Below are positions 26,685 to 35,042 of a stretch of DNA of 64,000 nucleotides, one piece after another. The stretch covers positions 231,770-295,769 of the forward strand of contig NZ_JAVFWN010000007.1 in assembly GCF_030929495.1 (NCBI RefSeq). Reading direction: 5' to 3'. A program made the position numbers and the translations under genes. Below the pieces are notes generated by a model, which made no database searches, was not told the DNA's origin, and saw nothing but the letters and a program-made list of their open reading frames with translations. Within the stretch, counting starts at the first letter, position 1, and each line of letters opens with the position of its first letter. This stretch comes from Nocardioides sp. LHD-245 (GTDB lineage Bacteria; Actinomycetota; Actinomycetes; Propionibacteriales; Nocardioidaceae).

Positions 26685-27842
26685 ATGACGAGCACACTCC
26701 AGGCGGCCACCGCGCCGACCACCCCTCTCACCCCTGCCGCCCGGGCCGCCGCGATCGGCCCTCGCATCGCCGCCCACGCCGCGCGCCACGACGCCGAGGG
26801 CAGCTTCGTGTCCGAGGCGTACGACGAGCTGCGCGCCGCCGGCCTGCTCCGCGCCGCCGTCCCGGTCGACCTCGGTGGCGACGGCGCTACCGTCCGTGAC
26901 CTGGTCTCGCTGCAACGCGAGCTCGGCCGCCATTGCGGCTCGACGGCGCTCGCCAGCGCCATGCACCAGCACGTCGTCGCGTTCACTGCCTGGCGGTACC
27001 GCCGCGGCCTGCCCGGCGCCGAGGCCACGCTGCGCCGGGTGGCCGAGGAGCAGATCCTCCTCGTCTCGACCGGCGGTGGCGACTACACGCACCCGCAGGG
27101 TGAGGCGGTGCGGGTCGACGGCGGCTACCGGGTCACCGGCCGCAAGCGGTTCGCCAGCCAGTCGCGGCACGGCGCGGTCATCTCGACCATGGCCTGCTTC
27201 GACGACCCCGAGCAGGGCCGCCGCGTCCTCAACCTCGCCGTCCCGGTCGCCAGCGAGGGTGTCGCCGTCGCCGACAACTGGGACACCCTGGGCATGCGGG
27301 GCACCGCCAGCAACGACATCGACCTCGTCGACGTCTTCGTGCCCGACGACAAGGTGCTGGCCGACCGGCCCTGGGGAGTGGTCGACCCGCCGCTCCAGGT
27401 GATCTCGAGTATCGCGTTCCCGATCATCTGCGGCGCCTACCTCGGGATCGCGGAGGCGGCGTACGACGCCGCGGTGGCCGCCGCCGTTCGGCGGGCCGAC
27501 GACGTGGCCGTCCAGCGGCAGATCGGCGTCATGCGCGCGCGGCTCCAGGTGGCGGAATGGGCGCTCGACGGCGCCCTCGGCCGGGTCGGGGACGATCCCA
27601 CGCCGTCCCGGGGGACCGTGCTCGCGGTGATGGGCGCCAAGGCGGAGGTCGCGCGGGCCGGCGTCGAGGTGTGCGACCTCGCCATGGAGGTCGCCGGTGG
27701 GCCGGCGTTCTTCCGGGGGTCGGTGATCGAGCGGTGCTACCGCGACATCCGGGCCGTGAAGTTCCACCCGTTCACGCCGGAGCAGACGTTGGTGCTCCTC
27801 GGTGCCGACGCCCTCGGCGAGCCGGTGCCCATCGCCGAGTGA
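26685..27842 (+). CDS. acyl-CoA dehydrogenase family protein
   Basis: A 385-aa flavoprotein. It has the N-terminal helical domain (about 15-120), the central beta domain with GYRVTGRKRFASQS at about 142-155 and WDTLGMRGTASNDIDL at about 200-215, and the C-terminal four-helix bundle. The usual catalytic Glu cannot be placed with certainty, and the end reads FHPFTPEQTLVLLG, which is closer to the branch that includes FMN-dependent monooxygenases. It introduces a double bond in an acyl-CoA or oxidises a related substrate. ATG 26685 starts 107 nt from the divergent HxlR-type gene. Confidence 0.88.
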   Translation: MTSTLQAATAPTTPLTPAARAAAIGPRIAAHAARHDAEGSFVSEAYDELRAAGLLRAAVPVDLGGDGATVRDLVSLQRELGRHCGSTALASAMHQHVVAFTAWRYRRGLPGAEATLRRVAEEQILLVSTGGGDYTHPQGEAVRVDGGYRVTGRKRFASQSRHGAVISTMACFDDPEQGRRVLNLAVPVASEGVAVADNWDTLGMRGTASNDIDLVDVFVPDDKVLADRPWGVVDPPLQVISSIAFPIICGAYLGIAEAAYDAAVAAAVRRADDVAVQRQIGVMRARLQVAEWALDGALGRVGDDPTPSRGTVLAVMGAKAEVARAGVEVCDLAMEVAGGPAFFRGSVIERCYRDIRAVKFHPFTPEQTLVLLGADALGEPVPIAE

Positions 27843-27858
27843 GGCGCCCGGCCGGCGA

Positions 27859-27875
27859 CCGGCGTCCCACGCCGG
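27859..27875 (+). terminator. hairpin after acyl-CoA dehydrogenase gene
   Basis: CCGGCGT-CCC-ACGCCGG forms a perfect 7-bp stem with a 3-nt loop 17 nt after the stop. There is no T tract, as is usual in high-GC actinobacteria. Confidence 0.5.
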
Positions 27876-27910
27876 ACGGCGGCCGCCCACGGGCGGGGTG
27901 GGGGGTGCGC

Positions 27911-28061
27911 TACGCTGGAAGCACCACCGGATGCCGTCCTCCCGACGGGAACCGGTGACGTACGCCCGATCGGCGCCCTCCCGCAGCAGCGCGAGCCGTC
28001 GGCGGAACCAGCCGAGGAGACCTGCGCCACCGCCCGTCGGTGGACGCTGGGAAGGACGCTT
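27911..28061 (+). promoter_or_regulatory. promoter and structured 5' leader of SNF2 helicase gene
   Basis: TACGCT (27911-27916) is a good -10 box, so a leader of about 140 nt is expected. It holds a hairpin with CACCGG/CCGGTG (27925-27930, 27952-27957) and CCGTC/GACGG (27934-27938, 27944-27948) around a 3x3 internal loop, and a second stem CCACCG/CGGTGG (28027-28032, 28038-28043). The blocks GGGAACCGGTG, CCCGCAGC and GAGGAGACCTGC occur in the same order as in cobalamin riboswitches, but no GCCACTG box is seen. The riboswitch reading is therefore only a possibility. GGAAGGA at 28049-28055 is the ribosome site. Confidence 0.35.
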
Positions 28062-30212
28062 GTGGCTCGAGGAGGCCAGCGGGGAGCGACGCAGCAGCGC
28101 CGCAACACGCAGTCGGCGCGGACGCGTCGCAACGAGGAGGGCATCATCCCGCAGCTCGCGCGCGCCGTGCGCGAGGTCGAGGCGGCGGTCGCCCGTCGCT
28201 CGGCGATGCCGGAGGTGCGCGCGAAGTTCCAGGTCGTCGCGCTGCTGGCGCGCGAGGAGCGGGCCCGGGTCAAGTCCGATCCCGGCCTCTCCGACGGTCG
28301 GCGCGGCGAGGAGCTCAAGCGACTCGACGGGATCGCGACGATCCTCGCCCAGACCGCGGCGCGCGACAGCACCCTGTTCACGCTGCTCGACGAGAACGCG
28401 GAGGTCTCGGAGTCGGCCAAGGCGATGCGGCGCGAGCTGCTGCGCAAGGCCGGCGTCGACGAGCCGGAGCCCGAGCCCGCGCCGGTCGTCGTCGACCCGG
28501 AGCTCGCGGCCCTCGCCGAGAAGCGCGTGGTGCCGATGTCGGTGCAGTCCTACCAGCTCTCGCACCCCTTCCTGACCCCCGACTTCACCCACGCCCAGGT
28601 CGTGGTGCCGCCGCGGCGACTGGCCGGCTGGGAGCTGCTCGAGCCGCTGTTCCGCTCCTTCGAGCGGGCCGCGCCCGACGCGCCCGCCTGCATGCCCCTG
28701 CCGGACGCCGACCAGCTGACCGCGCTCACCGGCCGGCACGCCCCGGTCGGCCGCGAGCTGATGGCGCACCAGGCGCAGCTCGTCGCCTCGGCCGCCGAGG
28801 GCCACCGGACCTACCTGCTGGCCGACGAGCCCGGCCTCGGCAAGACCGCGCAGGCGCTGCTCGCCGCCGAGGCTGCCGGGGCCTTCCCGCTGCTCGCCGT
28901 GGTCCCCAATGTCGTCAAGACGAACTGGGCCCGCGAGGTCGACCTCTGGACCCCCCACCGCCGGGCCACCGTGCTGCACGGCGACGGCGACGACGCCGAC
29001 GGGTACGCCGACGTGTTCGTCGTCAACTACGAGATCCTCGACCGCCATGTCGGCTGGCTCGGCACCCACGGATTCCGCGGGATGATCGTCGATGAGGCGC
29101 ACTACATCAAGAACAAGACCTCGCAGCGCTCGCAGAACGTTCTGGAGATCGCCGGGCGGATCCGGTCCCGGATCGCCCGGCCGCTGATGATGGCGCTGAC
29201 CGGTACCCCGCTCATCAACGACATCGAGGACTTCCGGGCCATCTGGCAGTTCCTCGGCTGGATCGACGAGGTGGTGCCGCGCGGCGCGTTGATGGAGGCG
29301 CTGGAGGAGACCGGGCTGACGCCGGCCGACCCCGCCTTCTACCCGGCCGCCCGACGCGCCGTCATCGAGCAGGGCATCGCGCGTCGCCGCAAGATCGACG
29401 TCGCCGCCGACATCCCGGCCCGCCGCGTCGCCGACATCCCGGTCGAGCTCGAGGGCGAGGCCGGCCGCTCCATCCGCAAGGCCGAGCAGGAGCTGGCCCG
29501 CCGGATGGTGGAGCGCTACGACGCCGCGATCGCGACCCGCCGTACCGGCGCCGAGGTCGAGGGCATCGACCACCGCCTGGTCCGCCAGGTCGCCGGCTGG
29601 GAGCGCGAGGACAACTCGACCAAGACCGGCGAGAACGTCTTCACGATGATGCGCCGGATCGGGCAGGCCAAGGCCGGTCTCGCGGCCGACTACACCGCGC
29701 AGCTGGCCCGCAACGTCGGCAAGGTCGTGTTCTTCGCCAAGCACATCGACGTCATGGACACCGCCGAGCGGACCTTCGCCGAGCGTGGCATCCGCTACAG
29801 CTCGGTCCGCGGCGACCAGAGCTCGACGACCCGGCAGAAGGAGATCGACGCCTTCGTCAACGACCCGGACGTCCAGGTCGCGGTCTGCTCGCTCACCGCG
29901 GCCGGCGTCGGCCTCAACCTGCAGGTCGCGTCCAACCTGGTGCTGGCCGAGCTCTCCTGGACCGACGCCGAGCAGACCCAGGCCATCGACCGGGTGCACC
30001 GGATCGGCCAGGCCGAGCCGGTCACCGCCTGGCGGGTCATCGCCACGCAGACCCTCGACACCCGGATCGCCGAGCTGATCGACAAGAAGGCCGGGCTCGC
30101 CGCCCGCGCCCTCGACGGCGCCGGCGAGGAGGTCGAGGGCGGTGCCGTCGACCTGCAGACCGAGGCCCTGGTCGCACTGCTCACCGCCGCGCTGGAGGCC
30201 CGCGGGGACTGA
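28062..30212 (+). CDS. SNF2-family DEAD/DEAH-type helicase
   Basis: A 716-aa protein starting at GTG 28062, 6 nt after GGAAGGA. The N-terminal 190 residues are helical and unlike known domains. The motor follows with Walker A DEPGLGKTAQ, DEAH box VDEAHYIKN, motif III MALTGTPLIND and motif VI QAIDRVHRIGQAEP. SNF2 proteins track on double-stranded DNA to remodel protein-DNA complexes. No nuclease or methylase lies beside it, so membership of a restriction or defence system is not supported. Its stop overlaps the possible ATG at 30212 of the next frame. Confidence 0.9.
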   Translation: MARGGQRGATQQRRNTQSARTRRNEEGIIPQLARAVREVEAAVARRSAMPEVRAKFQVVALLAREERARVKSDPGLSDGRRGEELKRLDGIATILAQTAARDSTLFTLLDENAEVSESAKAMRRELLRKAGVDEPEPEPAPVVVDPELAALAEKRVVPMSVQSYQLSHPFLTPDFTHAQVVVPPRRLAGWELLEPLFRSFERAAPDAPACMPLPDADQLTALTGRHAPVGRELMAHQAQLVASAAEGHRTYLLADEPGLGKTAQALLAAEAAGAFPLLAVVPNVVKTNWAREVDLWTPHRRATVLHGDGDDADGYADVFVVNYEILDRHVGWLGTHGFRGMIVDEAHYIKNKTSQRSQNVLEIAGRIRSRIARPLMMALTGTPLINDIEDFRAIWQFLGWIDEVVPRGALMEALEETGLTPADPAFYPAARRAVIEQGIARRRKIDVAADIPARRVADIPVELEGEAGRSIRKAEQELARRMVERYDAAIATRRTGAEVEGIDHRLVRQVAGWEREDNSTKTGENVFTMMRRIGQAKAGLAADYTAQLARNVGKVVFFAKHIDVMDTAERTFAERGIRYSSVRGDQSSTTRQKEIDAFVNDPDVQVAVCSLTAAGVGLNLQVASNLVLAELSWTDAEQTQAIDRVHRIGQAEPVTAWRVIATQTLDTRIAELIDKKAGLAARALDGAGEEVEGGAVDLQTEALVALLTAALEARGD

Positions 30213-30239
30213 TGTCACACTCCGGCGACCTGTCTCGTC
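30213..30239 (+). promoter_or_regulatory. ECF41-type sigma factor promoter
   Basis: TGTCACA at 30213-30219 and CGTC at 30236-30239 are separated by exactly 16 nt, the published ECF41 promoter pattern. The expected start of transcription falls at or 1-3 nt before ATG 30248, so the message would be leaderless. The promoter drives the oxidoreductase and the ECF41 sigma gene that follows, which means autoregulation. Confidence 0.8.
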
Positions 30240-30247
30240 CTCCTGTC

Positions 30248-30988
30248 ATGAACAAGATCGCAGTGGCAGGCGGCACGGGACTGGTCGGCCGGATGGTCGT
30301 CGACGAGGTACGCCGAGCGGGCGGGACGCCGGTGGTCATCGCCCGCTCGGTCGGGGTCGACCTGGTGACGGGCGACGGGCTGGCCGCCGCGCTCGACGGT
30401 GTCGACGCCGTGATCGACGTGAGCAACGTCGAGACGATGGGCGCGAAGCGGTCGATCGCCTTCTTCGAGGCGGCGACCGGGCACCTGCTGACCGCCGGCG
30501 CGGCCGCCGGGGTGCGCCACCACGTCGCGCTCTCGATCGTCGGCTGCGACCGCGTCGACCTGCCCTACTACCTCGGCAAGCGCCGTCAGGAGGAGCTGGT
30601 CGCGGCCGGACCGCTGCCCTGGACCGTGCTGCGCGCGACCCAGTTCCACGAGTTCGCCGGGCAGGTCATCGACCGCAGCCCGCGCCCCCTCGCGCTGGGA
30701 CTGCGGATGCGCACCCAGCCGATCGCCGCCCGTGAGGTCGCCGTCGAGCTGGTCGCCGCCGCGGTCGACCGGCCCGCCGGTCTGCTGCCCGACCTCGCCG
30801 GACCGCGGCCCGAGGCGATGGACGCGATGGTGCGCCGGGTGCTCAGGGCGCGCGGGTCGCGTCGGCTCGTCGTACCCGTGCCGATGGTGGGACGTGCCGG
30901 GCGCCAGACGAAGGCCGGCGGTCTGCTGCCGGGCGCCGGCGCCACGCTCGGCCGGGAGACCTTCGACGCGTGGCTCGCCCGTGCCTGA
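30248..30988 (+). CDS. NAD(P)-binding oxidoreductase/epimerase, ECF41 partner (COE-type)
   Basis: A 246-aa atypical SDR. It begins MNKIAVAGGTGLVGRMVVDE with the GGTGLVG cofactor loop and carries GVRHHVALSIVGCDRV, a YYLGKRRQEE motif and LRATQFHEF, as in NmrA-like proteins. ATG 30248 is preferred over ATG 30212 because the ECF41 promoter at 30213-30239 would start transcription at this codon, and the Rossmann fold starts there. Oxidoreductases, epimerases and carboxymuconolactone decarboxylases are the standard genomic partners of ECF41 sigma factors. It overlaps the sigma gene by 8 nt. Confidence 0.88.
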   Translation: MNKIAVAGGTGLVGRMVVDEVRRAGGTPVVIARSVGVDLVTGDGLAAALDGVDAVIDVSNVETMGAKRSIAFFEAATGHLLTAGAAAGVRHHVALSIVGCDRVDLPYYLGKRRQEELVAAGPLPWTVLRATQFHEFAGQVIDRSPRPLALGLRMRTQPIAAREVAVELVAAAVDRPAGLLPDLAGPRPEAMDAMVRRVLRARGSRRLVVPVPMVGRAGRQTKAGGLLPGAGATLGRETFDAWLARA

Positions 30989-31880
30989 CGTGCGTGAGGG
31001 CCTCGCCGAGGAGTACGACGCGCTCCGGCCCCGGATGGTGCGGGTCGCCTACGCCATCCTCGGCAGCCGCGCCGATGCCGAGGACGTCGTCGCCGACTGC
31101 TGGTCGCGGCTCGTCGCGGCCGACGCCCGCGAACCGGTCCGCGACCTCACCGGCTGGCTGACCGTCGCGGTCGCCCGCGCGGCTACCGACGTGCTGCGCT
31201 CGGCGCGGGTGCGCCGCGAGGAGTACGTCGGTCCGTGGCTGCCGGAGCCCTACGTCGACCCCGTCGACCCGGCCCCCGATCCGGCTGACCGGGTCACCCT
31301 CGACGAGACCGTCAGCTACGCGCTGGCCGTCGTTCTCGAGTCGCTGTCCCCGGCGGAGCGGACCGCCTGGGTGCTGCACGACGTCTTCGGCATGGGCTTC
31401 CCGGAGGTGGCCGCCGTCGTAGGCCGCACCCCGGTCGCCGTCCGTCGGCTCGCCTCGCGCGCCCGGGCCCATCTCGCCGCCCAGCCGACCCGCTTCGAGG
31501 TCGACCGGAGCGAGCACGAGGCCGTCCTGGGGCGCTTCCTCGCCGCCGCGGCCGGCGGCGACCTCGACGCCCTCGTCGCGACCCTCGACCCCGACGTCGT
31601 CGTCACCAGCGACGGCGGCGGCGCCGTCAGCGCCGCCCGCCGTCCGGTGCACGGCGCCGAGCGGTCGGCGCGTTTCCTCGCCGGGCTCGTCGCCAAGTAC
31701 GTCGGCGACGTCGAGATCGAGTTGCTCGGCGTCAACGGGGCGCCCGCGATCGGGCTGCGCGAGGACGGCGTGCTGACCTCGCTGATCGTGCTGACCGTCG
31801 CCGGCGACCGGGCCACCCGCGTCGACATCCTGCGGGCGCCGGCGAAGCTGGCGGCGGCCGTGCGCACCGCTGGGCAGTAA
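30981..31880 (+). CDS. ECF41-group sigma factor with SnoaL-like C-terminal domain
   Basis: A 299-aa sigma factor (GTG start). Region 2 spans about residues 5-75, and region 4 about 110-165. The linker carries WLPEP at 86-90, and the extension (about 175-299) has the SnoaL-like fold with DGGG at 211-214. Both motifs define ECF41, where the fused C-terminal domain replaces a separate anti-sigma factor and controls activity. It is co-transcribed with the preceding oxidoreductase from an ECF41-type promoter, so it likely drives its own operon. The inducing signal is not known for this group. Confidence 0.9.
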   Translation: MPDVREGLAEEYDALRPRMVRVAYAILGSRADAEDVVADCWSRLVAADAREPVRDLTGWLTVAVARAATDVLRSARVRREEYVGPWLPEPYVDPVDPAPDPADRVTLDETVSYALAVVLESLSPAERTAWVLHDVFGMGFPEVAAVVGRTPVAVRRLASRARAHLAAQPTRFEVDRSEHEAVLGRFLAAAAGGDLDALVATLDPDVVVTSDGGGAVSAARRPVHGAERSARFLAGLVAKYVGDVEIELLGVNGAPAIGLREDGVLTSLIVLTVAGDRATRVDILRAPAKLAAAVRTAGQ

Positions 31881-31979
31881 CACGCTGTCCACCCGACTGG
31901 TCGGCGGTTGTCAGCGCGAGAACGGCCCTCAGCGGGGCGGTGCTGCGGAGAAGTGGCGGGTAGCGCGGTGGACGGCGTG

Positions 31980-32657
31980 TTACTGCTCCGCCCGGCCCCG
32001 GAGCCGACCCGCGGCCGCCCCAGCGCCGGAGGGCGCGAGGCGGCGGTCGGCGTACCGGAAGCCGGCGATGAGCGCGGCGAACAGCGCGGTGATGCCGACG
32101 CACACCACGACCACCGAGCCCCAGCCCTCCTCGCGGAAGTCGAGGAACGGGTAGGGCACCCATCGCGTCGCCGTGGCCACGCCGAGGGTCGCGGCGAGCC
32201 AGGCGATCGGCCAGCCGAGGGCGACGGCGATCGCGCGGCCGTCGATTCGCGGGCGGGGGCCGAGAGCGAACCAGCCGACGACGGCGACCAGCGGCACCAC
32301 CATGTGGAGCATCTTGTCGGCGAGCCAGTCGGCGCCGTGCAGGTCGAGCAGCGGGCGGAGCAGGAAGAAGTGGACCAGCCCGGTCACGGTGATGCCGACC
32401 GTCGCGGCCAGGCGCAGGGCCCGGAACGCCGGGCCGTCCCGGAACGGGTCGCGGGCCAGCATCGTGGTCGCGACGGCGACCAGGAGGTTGCTCTGGATCG
32501 TGAAGTAGGCGACGAACCGGGCCAGCCGCAGGCCCAGGCCGGGCGGCTCGGCCTCGTCGAGGACCCGGCCGCCCTGGAGCACCAGGACGAGCTGGAGGAG
32601 GAGGGCGGCGACGGTGATCGCCGCGGTCAGGATGTGCCAGCCGCGGGCGCCGCGCAT
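31980..32657 (-). CDS. Pr6Pr family membrane protein
   Basis: A 225-aa protein with about six membrane helices. The Pr6Pr family pattern includes FTIQSNLLVAVATTML at about residues 53-68, HMVVPLVAVVGW and WVPYPFLDF. The function of the family is unknown. Its start touches the stop of the TetR gene by one base (TGATG), so it forms an operon with that regulator. Confidence 0.8.
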   Translation of the reverse strand: MRGARGWHILTAAITVAALLLQLVLVLQGGRVLDEAEPPGLGLRLARFVAYFTIQSNLLVAVATTMLARDPFRDGPAFRALRLAATVGITVTGLVHFFLLRPLLDLHGADWLADKMLHMVVPLVAVVGWFALGPRPRIDGRAIAVALGWPIAWLAATLGVATATRWVPYPFLDFREEGWGSVVVVCVGITALFAALIAGFRYADRRLAPSGAGAAAGRLRGRAEQ

Positions 32658-33268
32658 CAGGCGTCCTCGGGGCCGGGTGGGGTGAGCAGGCGTTGGATCG
32701 CGTCGCCGTAGGTGGCGATGACGGCCGCGGGGTCGGCCGCGGTGAGGATGGGGTCGCGCTGCAGGAAGAGCAGGTCGAGCAGGCCGGCGAGCTGGGCGAC
32801 CGCGAGCGCCACGCGCAGCTCGGCGTCCGCGCCGGCCAGGCGCGGGGCCAGCGGGGCGACGTAGGTCTCGGCGGTGTGCCGGTTCATCTCCTCGCGGACC
32901 TGGTCGTGGTGCGCGGCCTGAGCCAGTGCGACGTACCGCTGGCGGATCACCGGGCGGGCGGGGTCGAGGAAGTAGGCCACCAGGCGGCGCCCGACGTCCT
33001 CGAGCGGTCCGTCGAGGACCGAGCCGATGCCCAGCGAGGTGTCGACGGTGCGCAGGAAGAGGGCCTCCTTGGACCCGAAGTGGCGGATCACCAGCGCCGG
33101 GTCCACCCCTGCCTCCCCGGCGATCCCGCGCACCGACGCGCCGTCGAAGCCCCGCTCGGCGAAGAGGGTGCGCGCGGCGTCCTCGATCGCGGTCCGGGTG
33201 GCCAGGCCCGCCGGCCGCAGCCGGCTCGGGTCGGGGGAGGGGTGCGTCACACGGCAACCGTAGGGCAT
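32657..33268 (-). CDS. TetR-family repressor of divergent MFS exporter
   Basis: A 203-aa protein (197 aa if GTG 33250 is used). The N-terminal TetR domain contains IEDAARTLFAERGFDGASV, then GVDPALVIRHFGSKEALF, the recognition helix. The rest is the helical ligand domain. It is divergent from an MFS transporter, and the space between holds two identical-type palindromes at 33280-33318. This is the usual layout of a drug-efflux switch in which the repressor controls both genes. Confidence 0.9.
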   Translation of the reverse strand: MPYGCRVTHPSPDPSRLRPAGLATRTAIEDAARTLFAERGFDGASVRGIAGEAGVDPALVIRHFGSKEALFLRTVDTSLGIGSVLDGPLEDVGRRLVAYFLDPARPVIRQRYVALAQAAHHDQVREEMNRHTAETYVAPLAPRLAGADAELRVALAVAQLAGLLDLLFLQRDPILTAADPAAVIATYGDAIQRLLTPPGPEDA

Positions 33269-33279
33269 CGCCGAGATCC

Positions 33280-33318
33280 GTCAACGGTGTTGACACAAGT
33301 ACGGTCAACGCCGTTGAC
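33280..33318. promoter_or_regulatory. tandem TetR operators GTCAAC-3 nt-GTTGAC
   Basis: Two palindromes with identical arms lie at 33280-33294 and 33304-33318, 24 bp apart centre to centre. The first contains TTGACA (33290-33295), usable as a -35 box for the MFS gene. Bound repressor would cover the promoter region and the start of the transporter gene. Confidence 0.7.
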
Positions 33319-33327
33319 TCAGCGCTC

Positions 33328-34773
33328 GTGACTGCGTCCTCCTCCGCGCCGGCGACCGGCGCCCCCGCAACGCCGGGCACGGGTACGCCGGGCTCACCCC
33401 TCCTCACCGTGGCGGTGCTGTGCCTCGGCGGTCTCGTCGCCTCCCTCACCCAGACCATGGTCATCCCGATCCAGGGCGAGCTCGGCCGGCTGCTCGACAC
33501 CTCCGAGGCCAACGCGTCCTGGGTGGTGACCGCGACCCTGGTCGCCGGCGCAGTCGCGATGCCGATCTCCGGGCGGCTCGGCGACCTCTACGGCAAGCAG
33601 CGGATCCTCGTGCTCAGCGCACTGCTGCTCGTGCTCGGCTCGCTCGTCTGCGCGCTCAGCAGCACGCTCGTGCCGATGCTGGCCGGGCGGCTGCTCCAGG
33701 GCTTCGCGATGGGCTTCATCCCGGTCGGCATCGCCCTGCTGCGCGAGGTCACCCCGCCCCGGGTGACGCCGACCGCCATGGCAGCCATGAGCGCGACCCT
33801 CGGTGTCGGCGGCGCGATCGGCCTGCCGTTGTCGGCCTGGATCGTCGAGGACTTCAGTTGGCACGCACTGTTCTGGGTGTCCACCGGCCTCGCCGCCGTC
33901 GTCGCCCTGGCGGTCGTCGCGCTGGTGCCGCACGTGCGGGACGCCACGCCCGGACGCTTCGACGCCGTCGGGGCCGCGGGCCTGGCCCTCGGGCTGGTGG
34001 CCGTCCTGGTCGCGGTCTCCAAGGGCAACGACTGGGGATGGGGTCACGGCCGCACGCTCGGGCTGCTCGTCGCCGGCCTGCTGGTCCTGCTCGCCTGGGG
34101 CAGCTACGAGCTGCGCGTCACCGACCCGCTGTGCGACCTGCGCGTCTCGGCCCGCCGCCCGGTGCTGCTCACGAACGTCGCGGCCATCGCGATCGGCTTC
34201 GGCATGATGGCCCAGGCGATCGTCGTACCCCGGCTGCTGCAGTCGCCCGCGGCGAGCGGCTACGGCCTCGGGCAGACCCTGCTCGAGACCGGACTGTGGA
34301 TGGCCCCCGGCGGCCTGGTGATGATGGTGTTCTCGCCGGTCTCGGGGCGGCTGATCCGGGTGGTCGGCGCGCGGGTGACGCTGATGGTCGGCGGCACCGT
34401 GCTCGGTCTCGGCTACCTCTTCGCACTCTTCCTCACCGACGCGCCCTGGCAGCTGATGGTCGCCAGCTGCATCACCTCCGCCGGCGTCGGCATCGGGTAC
34501 GCCGCCATGCCGACCCTGATCCTGCAGTCGGTGCCGCTCGCCGAGGCCGGCTCGGCCGTCGGCGTCAACGGGCTGATGCGCTCGGTCGGGACCAGTGCCT
34601 CCGCCGCGGTGATGGCGGCCATCCTGACCGCCTCGACCGTGGACGTCGGCGGCTACGCCCTGCCGACCGAGAACGCCTTCGCGGTGTGCTTCGGCGTGGG
34701 TGCGGCAGCCGCCTTCCTGGGCGTGCTGCTCGCCGCGCTGGTGCCGCGCTCGGGGGACGCCGCGGTCCGCTGA
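33328..34773 (+). CDS. MFS multidrug-type transporter (DHA2-like)
   Basis: A 481-aa transporter with 14 predicted helices between residues about 25 and 470. The motif A loop GRLGDLYGKQR and the helix-5 motif with LGVGGAIGLPLSAWI are those of drug/H+ antiporters. The GTG at 33328 is 9 nt after the second operator. Proton-driven export of a small molecule that is also the ligand of the divergent TetR repressor is expected. Substrate is not predictable. Confidence 0.88.
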   Translation: MTASSSAPATGAPATPGTGTPGSPLLTVAVLCLGGLVASLTQTMVIPIQGELGRLLDTSEANASWVVTATLVAGAVAMPISGRLGDLYGKQRILVLSALLLVLGSLVCALSSTLVPMLAGRLLQGFAMGFIPVGIALLREVTPPRVTPTAMAAMSATLGVGGAIGLPLSAWIVEDFSWHALFWVSTGLAAVVALAVVALVPHVRDATPGRFDAVGAAGLALGLVAVLVAVSKGNDWGWGHGRTLGLLVAGLLVLLAWGSYELRVTDPLCDLRVSARRPVLLTNVAAIAIGFGMMAQAIVVPRLLQSPAASGYGLGQTLLETGLWMAPGGLVMMVFSPVSGRLIRVVGARVTLMVGGTVLGLGYLFALFLTDAPWQLMVASCITSAGVGIGYAAMPTLILQSVPLAEAGSAVGVNGLMRSVGTSASAAVMAAILTASTVDVGGYALPTENAFAVCFGVGAAAAFLGVLLAALVPRSGDAAVR

Positions 34774-34829
34774 CCGTCGCCTCTCCCACCGGGACCGGGT
34801 AGCCGCGACAACACATCACGGGTACATCC

Positions 34830-34854
34830 GGAACCTCTCCCGGGCCCGGTCGTT
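34830..34854 (+). promoter_or_regulatory. ECF-type promoter (GGAACC-N15-CGTT)
   Basis: GGAACC at 34830-34835 and CGTT at 34851-34854 match promoters of SigE/SigR-like ECF factors. Transcription would begin near 34860. The product is either a short RNA ending at the hairpin at 34908-34936 or a leader for the DUF445 gene. Confidence 0.5.
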
Positions 34855-34907
34855 GATGGGGGCGAACGAGGCACTGCGGTGACTGGGGGGTTCCGCCCAG
34901 CCTCGTG

Positions 34908-34936
34908 GCGGCCCCGGAGCCTCGCTCCGGGGCCGC
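34908..34936 (+). terminator. strong hairpin, terminator or attenuator
   Basis: GCGGCCCCGGAG (34908-34919) pairs perfectly with CTCCGGGGCCGC (34925-34936) around a 5-nt loop, a 12-bp stem without T tract. It lies 135 nt after the MFS gene and 107 nt before DUF445. Confidence 0.7.
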
Positions 34937-35042
34937 GTGCGTGCCGCCGCCGGGTGGCCGGGAGGGTGTTGCCGGGTGGTCGACGGCGCGTGCGGGCGCG
35001 GCGTCCGGGGAGGGAGACCGGGTGGTAGGCGAGGATGGGCGC

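Noticed and set aside
28062..30212. SNF2 helicase as part of a phage-defence system
   Set aside because: No nuclease, methyltransferase, phospholipase or other defence gene is adjacent; neighbours are an acyl-CoA dehydrogenase and an ECF41 operon.
26505..30218. Very long minus-strand open frame opposite the acyl-CoA dehydrogenase and helicase genes
   Set aside because: It mirrors three well-supported genes, has no domain signature and is rich in Arg, Gly, Asp and Val in the manner of antisense frames in high-GC DNA.
34856..34882. Eight-codon mini frame (MGANEALR) after the ECF-type promoter
   Set aside because: No ribosome site and its ATG lies at or before the predicted transcript start, so translation is unlikely.
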